DNA of 6,667 bases from Desulfobacteraceae bacterium. Its GTDB lineage: Bacteria; Desulfobacterota; DSM-4660; Desulfatiglandales; Desulfatiglandaceae. The position numbers were made by a program, and so were the translations under genes. The stretch lies in the NCBI GenBank assembly GCA_030597505.1, contig JAUVRS010000149.1, forward strand, positions 1 through 6,667, written 5' to 3'. The stretch's first letter is position 1. Each line of letters begins with the position of its first letter. A model generated the notes under the pieces. That model did not search any database, was not told the origin of the DNA, and saw nothing but the letters and a program-made list of their open reading frames with translations. Below are positions 1 to 5,216 of this stretch, piece by piece.

Positions 1-856
1 CCGATCGGAGGTTTTCCGCCCAGTGTTTGTTGAGGGGGTCGATAAATACAACCTGCCCCTCTCTCTCCCTGGCAATGGTCTTTGCACGCCTCGCTGAAAA
101 CTGGGGTTGAACAAAAACAACCCTGATTCCCCGGTCTCTGCAATACCTGATCAACCCTGCCATCTCAGCGGCGGACGGCGCCTTCCCCTCGGTCTCGACT
201 GAAATCTGTTTTAACCCATAGGTGTCTGCAAAGTAACCCCACGAAGGATGGAAAACAAGAAACTCTGCTCCGTGGGGATTTTGCTCAAATACTTTTTTTA
301 GCTCCAGGTCCAGCCGGTTAATTTCAGTTTCAAATTTCTTCAGGTTGATCTCATACGTCCTTTTGTGTGCCGGATCAATCCGTATGAGCGCGTCTGCCAT
401 GATCCTGGCCTGCGTTTTGACAAGCGGCGGCGAGAGCCAGATGTGAGGATCCCCGGACCGATTTTTTCCAGGAAGATTTCTTTTCCCCCGGTGGTCTCCG
501 GTTGACATCTCCCGTTTATCAATGCCCTTGTCCGTTTGGACAATCTGCATTCCAGGGTTAATAGCCGCAACCCTTTTGAGCCACATTTTTTCAAAGGGCA
601 CCCCAATTGAAAAAAAAATCTTTGACCGTGCCATCCTTCTCATTTGGGCAGGCTTTGGCTCATAAGTGGCGGGGTTTGCCCCGGGAGGGACCATCACAGA
701 GACCTTTGCCAGACCCCCGGCAACCTTCTCTGCAAAGTATTTCTGGGGGAGTATGCTGACCCAAACATCCACGGGTTCCCCGGCCAGGGATACCCCGGAA
801 ATAAACGTCATCGGGAAAATGATGTAAACAAGGACCACAACCCGCATCCGTATCAT
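1..856 (-). CDS. Metal ABC transporter substrate-binding protein (ZnuA/TroA family), 3' end outside window
   Basis: Translating the minus strand from ATG at 856 gives 285 residues with no stop before the left edge, so the C-terminus (about 15-30 residues) is missing. It is the extracytoplasmic metal-capture component of a zinc/manganese-type ABC importer. Residues 1-25 are a Sec signal peptide (MIRMR, hydrophobic core, then SLA/GEP). Landmarks: PPGANPATYEPKPAQM (57-72), DPHIWLSPPL (His138), FHPSWGYFADTYGL (His203), the helix that follows SVETEGKAPSAAEM (219-232), VVFVQPQFS (246-254) and FIDPL (Asp273). Three of the four usual metal ligands are therefore present. The first, normally His in a PHxYEP-type motif, is Ala63. 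No long His-rich loop is seen; the equivalent segment (about 115-135) is basic. GAGGAA lies 8 nt before the ATG. The permease and ATPase would be expected beyond the left edge. The metal is not decidable from sequence; zinc is the default guess. Confidence 0.9.
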   Translation of the reverse strand, partial: MIRMRVVVLVYIIFPMTFISGVSLAGEPVDVWVSILPQKYFAEKVAGGLAKVSVMVPPGANPATYEPKPAQMRRMARSKIFFSIGVPFEKMWLKRVAAINPGMQIVQTDKGIDKREMSTGDHRGKRNLPGKNRSGDPHIWLSPPLVKTQARIMADALIRIDPAHKRTYEINLKKFETEINRLDLELKKVFEQNPHGAEFLVFHPSWGYFADTYGLKQISVETEGKAPSAAEMAGLIRYCRDRGIRVVFVQPQFSARRAKTIAREREGQVVFIDPLNKHWAENLRS

Positions 857-864
857 AAAAACAT

Positions 865-870
865 TTCCTC
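865..870 (-). promoter_or_regulatory. Ribosome binding site of the metal-binding protein gene
   Basis: GAGGAA on the minus strand sits 8 nt before the ATG at 856. This favours that ATG over the next in-frame ATG at 847, which is too far away and would shorten the signal peptide's basic start. Confidence 0.6.
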
Positions 871-912
871 TGGACAACACCATCTTTTCAATTTTCTCAC
901 ATCTTTTTTACA

Positions 913-918
913 ATTATC
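913..918 (-). promoter_or_regulatory. Weak candidate -10 element upstream of the metal-binding protein gene
   Basis: GATAAT on the minus strand matches the sigma-70 -10 consensus at five of six bases and would start transcription about 50 nt before the ATG at 856. The hexamer 17 nt upstream (TTTCTG) is a poor -35. A 9-bp near-perfect palindrome, CGATGATCG (919-927), abuts it and could be an operator. The 89-nt gap is the largest in the window. This is suggestive only. Confidence 0.2.
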
Positions 919-945
919 CGATGATCGCCCCGGACCAGAAAAGCC

Positions 946-1470
946 TTAAGACGCGGGTTTCTCCTCCAAGGTAAACCGCCACTTGCAAAACATATCCCCG
1001 GGATGGGGGCCTGGAGGGGCAAAAAGACAGTCCACCCGAATTCGCTCATCCACTTCACGGGCAATGCCCTCGAATTCACCCCGATGCATTTCCTTGCAGT
1101 CATACTCTTCAAGACCCCGTTTGAGCCTGGCCTCCTGGGTAACGCAGGAAGGCACGGATATAATGACTTCATGATCCGATTCATCGAAATCGTAACCCAC
1201 CAGGATGCACCAGGGAAAAAGCCGGAGGGTCTTTATAAAGCCCTTAAGCCCCCTTTCTTGGATTTCAAACCGGGGGATAAGATCTTTGGCAGCCATCCCG
1301 GCCACACGGCCCCACACCTTTTCATTGATTTGTTCGGCTGTGGGCTGATCAAACCGTTCCCCCACATTGATAAACCAGAAGGCATCCATCACGCGGTAAT
1401 GCCAAAGGAGAAATTCTATATATTTTTTGAGCTGGGCCGTGTCCATTTTCTCAAAGACTTCAAGATCCAT
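946..1470 (-). CDS. DUF6125-like conserved protein, Cys/His-rich, function unknown
   Basis: A 174-residue cytoplasmic protein (no signal peptide or membrane segment). I believe it belongs to the DUF6125 family, judged from memory of the pattern LLWHYRVMDAFWF near the N-terminus, KVWGRVAGMAAKDL (51-64) and the C-terminal block with C109, C125, KEMH (H129), C148, APPGPHP (151-157) and FCKWRF (C162). The spaced Cys and His residues in the C-terminal half suggest a metal or cofactor site or redox-active thiols. The layout, with a late Cys in a C-x-W strand, recalls L-2-amino-thiazoline-4-carboxylate hydrolase-like proteins, but that is a weak resemblance. The ATG at 1470 has a strong Shine-Dalgarno (GAGGGGGGAG) 5 nt upstream, and the gene begins 41 nt after the FtrB-like stop. 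Location next to the thiol relay makes a redox-linked role plausible but unproven. Confidence 0.8.
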   Translation of the reverse strand: MDLEVFEKMDTAQLKKYIEFLLWHYRVMDAFWFINVGERFDQPTAEQINEKVWGRVAGMAAKDLIPRFEIQERGLKGFIKTLRLFPWCILVGYDFDESDHEVIISVPSCVTQEARLKRGLEEYDCKEMHRGEFEGIAREVDERIRVDCLFAPPGPHPGDMFCKWRFTLEEKPAS

Positions 1471-1475
1471 ACTTT

Positions 1476-1485
1476 CTCCCCCCTC
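1476..1485 (-). promoter_or_regulatory. Ribosome binding site of the DUF6125-like gene
   Basis: GAGGGGGGAG on the minus strand lies 5 nt before the ATG at 1470. The purine run fixes the start and predicts efficient initiation independent of the upstream gene. Confidence 0.7.
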
Positions 1486-1511
1486 ATATCACCGGTCTTC
1501 GGGCAGCCCCG

Positions 1512-1847
1512 CTATAAGAACAATTTCTCCGGCGGTCTCCTTTCAGGGACATATTCGTGAGCGATCTTTTCCTCGTTCCAGGTCTTTGAGACATAGAGAT
1601 TGCAGTAACAGCTCCCATAGGCTTCAACATCGTCGGCCCGGTAAACACAGGGGCATATGATGTCCTTGTCTTTTTCCCGTTCCCCTGACACCAATCTGCA
1701 TGGACAGGCCATATAACCATAGCGTTCCCTGTTTAGCGCCAACGCATCGAGGAGTTCAAGGGCCCTGTCCTTATCCTTATTGAAATAGTATCCTTTGGGT
1801 TCTTGGACCTTCTTTAGTGCATCATAGAGCCTTTGCGCCTCACTCAT
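1512..1847 (-). CDS. ftrB: Ferredoxin:thioredoxin reductase catalytic (beta) subunit-like protein
   Basis: A 111-residue protein of the FTR catalytic-chain family, which uses a 4Fe-4S cluster next to a redox-active disulfide to pass electrons from ferredoxin to a thioredoxin-fold protein. The three diagnostic motifs are present: CPC at 48-50, CPC at 65-67 and CYC at 80-82. In plant-type enzymes the spacing is CPC-16-CPC-8-CHC; here it is CPC-14-CPC-12-CYC, with Tyr in place of the His. I recall similar variants in anaerobic bacteria and archaea, which function without the FTR variable subunit; none is encoded here. The ATG overlaps the preceding gene's TGA as ATGA, with GGGAGG 10 nt upstream. 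The pairing with a CGHC thiol protein strongly suggests they are redox partners in the cytoplasm. No signal peptide. The C-terminal tail (98-111) is proline/charge-rich. Family assignment is firm; the exact partner is inferred. Confidence 0.9.
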   Translation of the reverse strand: MSEAQRLYDALKKVQEPKGYYFNKDKDRALELLDALALNRERYGYMACPCRLVSGEREKDKDIICPCVYRADDVEAYGSCYCNLYVSKTWNEEKIAHEYVPERRPPEKLFL

Positions 1848-2095
1848 AACCCGATAGCCTCCCGTATTTCATCCTCCTTGAAACCTACGATCACCCTATC
1901 TCCTATTATAATGGTGGGGAAAGAACATCGCGGGTTGAGTTGTTTTATATCTTCAAGGATTGCAGCCCTTTCTTCCCCTTTTAGCAGATCCACATCCTCA
2001 AACTCATACTGTACCCTGCAGTCATCCAGAAATTTCTTGGTCGTCCGACAATGACCACAAGTGCTAAGAGTATAAACTTTGATAGTCTTATCCAT
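1844..2095 (-). CDS. Glutaredoxin-family thiol-disulfide protein with CGHC active site
   Basis: An 83-residue single-domain thioredoxin-fold protein, full length for a small glutaredoxin. It opens with a strand (KTIKVYTLSTCGHC) carrying the redox motif C13-G-H-C16. The cis-proline loop is SFPTIII (Pro60), followed by GDRVIVGFKEDEIREAI, the usual glutaredoxin C-terminal strand and helix. CGHC is the active site typical of protein disulfide isomerase and differs from the classical CPYC of glutaredoxins, which predicts a dithiol oxidoreductase. No signal peptide, so cytoplasmic. The ATG is preceded by AAGGGAGT with 6 nt spacing after GGGAG. It starts 25 nt after the repeat-protein stop and overlaps the FtrB-like gene by ATGA, implying translational coupling. 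Its likely electron donor is that FtrB-like protein (inference); targets are unknown. An extra Cys lies at 26 and another at 57. Confidence 0.92.
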   Translation of the reverse strand: MDKTIKVYTLSTCGHCRTTKKFLDDCRVQYEFEDVDLLKGEERAAILEDIKQLNPRCSFPTIIIGDRVIVGFKEDEIREAIGL

Positions 2096-2100
2096 AATTG

Positions 2101-2110
2101 ACTCCCTTTT
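2101..2110 (-). promoter_or_regulatory. Ribosome binding site of the CGHC protein
   Basis: AAAAGGGAGT on the minus strand places GGGAG 6 nt before the ATG at 2095. This supports the assigned start and independent re-initiation after the long upstream gene. Confidence 0.7.
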
Positions 2111-2120
2111 TTCTGACCCT

Positions 2121-5100
2121 TCACGGGATCTTTGTTAAAGACCCCATGGCCCTTTTTGCCGCCCGCCTCACCCTCGAATCCGGATCCCCCAGATATCCCT
2201 CAATGACTGTCTTGGCCTCTCCGTCCCCGATCCTTCCAAGGAGATCCAACGCGATTATCTTGAATGGAGCCCGCTTCTTTTTCATCTCCGCCGTTATCTC
2301 CCGGATGGGGGTGTCCCCAAAAAGCGCCAGTGATAAGACAGCAGAATCTCGGCCCCATAGTCTTTGCGTCTCGACGAGTTTCAATAATCGGGGAATGGCC
2401 GGTCTGTAATTCATCTGCCCCAAAGAGTAGGCTGCGGCCCTTTTGACCTCGGGGTCCGGGTCATCCAAGTATATCATCAATTGGCCGGCTACAGCATCTG
2501 ATGCGTTGATATCCCTGATCCATGTTTTAAGGAGGGGGCGTATTTCCCCCAGATGATCATAGACAAAGGCGGCATATTTATCTATGGCTTTTTTCCCTTT
2601 TTTATCCGAAGGAATTCTCTTCAGTTCCTTGTATAAATGATAGTCCATTGGAAGCGCTCGGACAAGGACGGAAAGAAGAGATGTTCGTTTTTTGTCATCC
2701 TCCAGGTATTTCCGGATGGCATCGGGGGGTCCGTTCTTGGATGCCTGATCAAGAACGTCCCTGATAGAAACCAGGGTCTTGAGCCGCCCATGATCCAGGA
2801 CCTGCCCAAGCGCCCACAAAGCGCTTGATCTTACACGCCACGATGGATCCTTCAAGGCCCCGAGCAGGTGTTGACGGGTTCGGGTATCCCTGAGCAGACC
2901 CAATTGACGACAGATCCGTGATTTAATGAGAGGATCAGAGGCCGGGGTTTTGTTGATTAGCTCCGGGATCGCGCGGTAGGCATGTATCATAAAAAACGTT
3001 CTTAAAAAAATCAGACGTGAAACATCCGGGGTCCCTATAAAACTGAGAACGACAGGGACTGATTTTTCAGGTTCGAGACTTAGGATCTTCTCTCTGGCCG
3101 TTTTTGGCATTTCCTTCTCGTGACCCCAGTGCGACGCCACCGTAAGCAGAGCATCAATCTTGAGGGAGTAGGGTAAGGACTCGGATCCTGCCAGTATCGC
3201 TGAAAGCCGTGTTTGTTCCTCTTTTTTTATATCTTGCCATGCTGTACCATCTGGAGCGGATTTTGTTGGAGAGGCCAGGTTGAGACCGCTTTTGCCATTC
3301 TCATCTTCATCCATGCCCACGCCCCAGCGGTTTTGTATCCAAACGGCGTTGTTTGCACCTCTAGTCGAATATCTGTCCTTTCCCGAAGCATCAACGAACA
3401 GACCGATTCCGCCGGCTCTTCGGCTTCCGGAAAGACTCCCTACGCCCATAGAGGCCTTGGTTTCATATCCATCATTTCCTAAATTATCAACAAAAATGCC
3501 CACACCATTGGCCTCGGACGCGCCCATTGAGAGCCACTCGGATACATAGGTATCCTGGCCGCTCTCATTGACAAGGATCCCGATGCCATAGTCATGACCG
3601 CACCCCTGGGAAACGCCCCAGGAAAAGGTGTGATCGCTGCCACCCACGTCCATAAGGATCCCCAAAGAAAAATGAATCCCCGCCCCTTGGGCATATCGGC
3701 GCGCCACATAGATATCTTTCCCTTCCTCATCATAAAGTATCCCCACCCCCGCCCAATAGGATGCTCCCTGACAAAAATACTGACACTGGTAAAGATCGTT
3801 CCCCGACCTGTCCGCAAGAATAGAGATCCCTCCGCCTGCCAGGTTTCTTCTTCCAAAGGCGAACCCCTGCGAAAAACTCTGATTCATATCCGGTTCCCTC
3901 GGATCGGATCTCTGACCTCCGGAGATATATTTGTCATCCCCATCGAGATCACAAAGGGCAGACGCGCCCCGAACCCCGGAATATGCCTGTCCTGAATGGT
4001 GGTTTCTGTATGCATCGTCACCTTCGAGATCAATCAGCCCGCCCCATCCCCATGAAGAGGCTGCCTGCACAAATGATCCGCCCAGATAATTGTCATCCCC
4101 CCCGCCATCCATAAGAAGACCGATGCCAAAAAGCGCTGCCCCCTGAGACCATCGGTCTGCCCGGTAGAGGTCATTCCCCTTGAGATCAAAAAGGACACCC
4201 ACTCCCCAGAGACCTGACGCCTGGGTATTATCTTCCCCCAGGTAAACGTCATCGCCGCCGAGATCCAAGACTATACCGCACTTTCCGTTATTCCCTGAGG
4301 CTACCCTTCCCTTATAAAGATCGTTTCCTCCCAGGTCCAGGATCAAGGTCGGGTTTCCTTCATGCACATCGTTGGATGTTCCGCCAATCCTCACAAGCCC
4401 CAGGGAGGTCATCAGGGAGAAAGAGGCCACCTTCGCGTACCCTCTGTCATTTTCTTTTGTTAAGAGGGTCCGTGCCCTGACCAACCCATTTAAAACAATA
4501 AACCCTGCCTCAAGGATCCTCTCCCAGTCCACATTTGAGGCAGCTTTGACGGCTTGCCTTATTTTTTTGGCGCTGGGTGTTTCTGGGATCTCTCCGCCCG
4601 GATCCATTGGTGATTGGGGGCTCGGGTAGAGATGTCTTTCAAATAACCTTATGTCTTGGGGAGAAACCTGACCTTTGACCTCGGCAAGAATTTTTTGGGC
4701 CTTGTCAATGGCGTTCATAATCAAATGTATGGCCTCTACTAACTGCTCGGGGAGATGCTCCGGCAGTTTAAGGTCTTTATATCTTTTTAAGGACAGCGGG
4801 AAAGATGCGCGCGGGTCAACGGGCCTTGCCAGGTCCTGAAGCCAAGCGACAGGGTCCCTGGCAGTTCGGAAGAGATTTTTGGCTTTTTGTTGGGCCTCAA
4901 GGGGTGCCTTTAGTGGATTTTCCATCCATTGTTTGAAAAGGTTTGAAACCAGGGGGGTGGAGAAGAGATCCGGCCTTATTGACAGATCACTCCTTTTTGC
5001 CGCAATGTCAGCAAGGGCCCGGTCAAGAAGAAAGCCTCCCGGGGGGACTTCTGCCGTGGAGGGAGGGGAAGAAGATATCACGAGACACGTAATTAATGGT

Positions 5101-5216
5101 AGGAGCCGAAACAATAAGGTCACAAGCGGGGCCTGGACCGAGGTCTTGGTTTTTTTGACCAATTTCTCAACTTTCTGGCCGATGGCATACGCCGCAGCGG
5201 TAGCACTTCCCCACAC
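2121..5216 (-). CDS. Large exported repeat protein: helical N-domain, D-x-x-G-x-D-x-Y solenoid, HEAT-like C-domain
   Basis: I do not recognise a named gene and no catalytic motif is visible. Numbering from the GTG at 5216: residues 31-55 are a hydrophobic export signal after a KKTK patch, with a probable signal peptidase I site at STA/E (53-55). Residues 60-275 look mainly helical. Residues 294-639 hold 12 clear and one decayed copy of a 26-27 residue repeat with a D-x-x-G-x-D-x-Y turn, then QGA 14 residues later, then a G-[VI]-G-[IL] strand. Residues 761-1028 contain HEAT/PBS-lyase-like helical repeats (for example DPSWRVRSSALWALG, DPDPEVKRAAAYSLG, DPDSRVRRAAKRAMG). Start: GTG 5216 has GAGG 6 nt upstream but overlaps the radical SAM gene by 50 nt. 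TTG at 5162, 4 nt after that gene's stop, gives a compact 37-residue signal peptide and 1013 residues, and is an equally good or better biological start. Likely an extracytoplasmic, possibly Ca2+-stabilised scaffold or binding protein (inference). Reading frame is intact throughout. Confidence 0.85.
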   Translation of the reverse strand: MWGSATAAAYAIGQKVEKLVKKTKTSVQAPLVTLLFRLLPLITCLVISSSPPSTAEVPPGGFLLDRALADIAAKRSDLSIRPDLFSTPLVSNLFKQWMENPLKAPLEAQQKAKNLFRTARDPVAWLQDLARPVDPRASFPLSLKRYKDLKLPEHLPEQLVEAIHLIMNAIDKAQKILAEVKGQVSPQDIRLFERHLYPSPQSPMDPGGEIPETPSAKKIRQAVKAASNVDWERILEAGFIVLNGLVRARTLLTKENDRGYAKVASFSLMTSLGLVRIGGTSNDVHEGNPTLILDLGGNDLYKGRVASGNNGKCGIVLDLGGDDVYLGEDNTQASGLWGVGVLFDLKGNDLYRADRWSQGAALFGIGLLMDGGGDDNYLGGSFVQAASSWGWGGLIDLEGDDAYRNHHSGQAYSGVRGASALCDLDGDDKYISGGQRSDPREPDMNQSFSQGFAFGRRNLAGGGISILADRSGNDLYQCQYFCQGASYWAGVGILYDEEGKDIYVARRYAQGAGIHFSLGILMDVGGSDHTFSWGVSQGCGHDYGIGILVNESGQDTYVSEWLSMGASEANGVGIFVDNLGNDGYETKASMGVGSLSGSRRAGGIGLFVDASGKDRYSTRGANNAVWIQNRWGVGMDEDENGKSGLNLASPTKSAPDGTAWQDIKKEEQTRLSAILAGSESLPYSLKIDALLTVASHWGHEKEMPKTAREKILSLEPEKSVPVVLSFIGTPDVSRLIFLRTFFMIHAYRAIPELINKTPASDPLIKSRICRQLGLLRDTRTRQHLLGALKDPSWRVRSSALWALGQVLDHGRLKTLVSIRDVLDQASKNGPPDAIRKYLEDDKKRTSLLSVLVRALPMDYHLYKELKRIPSDKKGKKAIDKYAAFVYDHLGEIRPLLKTWIRDINASDAVAGQLMIYLDDPDPEVKRAAAYSLGQMNYRPAIPRLLKLVETQRLWGRDSAVLSLALFGDTPIREITAEMKKKRAPFKIIALDLLGRIGDGEAKTVIEGYLGDPDSRVRRAAKRAMGSLTKIP
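2136..2936 (-). other. HEAT/PBS-lyase-like helical repeat region of the large protein
   Basis: Residues 761-1027 contain paired amphipathic helices with the HEAT signature of a D-P-x-x-x-V-R-x-x-[AS]-A-x-x-[LA]-G type turn and helix: DPSWRVRSSALWALG (790-804), DPDPEVKRAAAYSLG (919-933) and DPDSRVRRAAKRAMG (1011-1025). Weaker units lie between (for example 955-967 and 984-997). A less repetitive helical insert sits at about 825-905. HEAT repeats commonly bind protein partners; here the partner is unknown. Confidence 0.75.
3300..4337 (-). repeat. Tandem 26-27 residue protein repeats (12 clear plus 1 decayed copy)
   Basis: D-x-x-G-x-D-x-Y turns begin at residues 294, 318, 344, 370, 396, 423, 469, 496, 523, 550, 577 and 609 (GTG-5216 numbering), with a decayed copy at 636. 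Spacings are 24, 26, 26, 26, 27, 46, 27, 27, 27, 27, 32, 27. In most copies a Q-[GA]-[AYCF] triad falls 14 residues after the first Asp, followed by G-[VI]-G-[IL]-[LF] leading into the next Asp. A vestigial copy zero (GGTSNDVH, 278-285) precedes the array. Copies are diverged at the DNA level, so this is an old protein repeat and not a recent DNA duplication. The regular period suggests a beta-solenoid with stacked acidic turns. Confidence 0.85.
5052..5162 (-). other. Predicted signal peptide of the repeat protein (from alternative TTG start)
   Basis: Read from TTG at 5162, the protein begins MVKKTKTSVQAP, then a hydrophobic core (LVTLLFRLLPLITCLVI), then SSSPPSTA before a mature end starting EVPPGG. 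This is the n-, h- and c-region pattern of a Sec signal peptide, with Ser at -3 and Ala at -1. A lipoprotein site is less likely because the only Cys sits inside the hydrophobic core with Thr at -1. Confidence 0.6.

Noticed and set aside
340..606. An 88-codon minus-strand open frame
   Set aside because: It is in a different frame inside the metal-binding protein gene, which has clear ZnuA/TroA motifs through the same bases.
610..618. Run of nine A (nine T in the coding strand) as a possible frameshift in the transporter gene
   Set aside because: Family motifs continue in the same frame on both sides, so there is no frameshift. A similar run at 6458-6466 in the radical SAM gene is likewise in frame.
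919..945. Rho-independent terminator after the DUF6125-like gene
   Set aside because: Only a very short palindrome is present, and it is not followed by a T-run on the minus strand.
1003..1560. A 185-codon open frame on the plus strand
   Set aside because: It lies antisense to the DUF6125-like gene and the end of ftrB, both of which have family motifs and ribosome binding sites. Its product has no recognisable features.
3594..3995. A 133-codon plus-strand open frame and other long frames across 3213-3995
   Set aside because: They are antisense or frame-shifted shadows of the Gly/Asp-rich repeat region, whose codon pattern favours open frames on the opposite strand.
3300..4337. RTX toxin-type Ca2+ nonapeptide repeats
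   Set aside because: RTX repeats have a 9-residue period with GGxGxDxUx; these have a 26-27 residue period and an invariant Tyr after the second Asp.
5076..5100. Lipoprotein lipobox around the Cys in the repeat-protein signal (LITC)
   Set aside because: Thr precedes the Cys, and the hydrophobic core continues past it to a better signal peptidase I site at STA.
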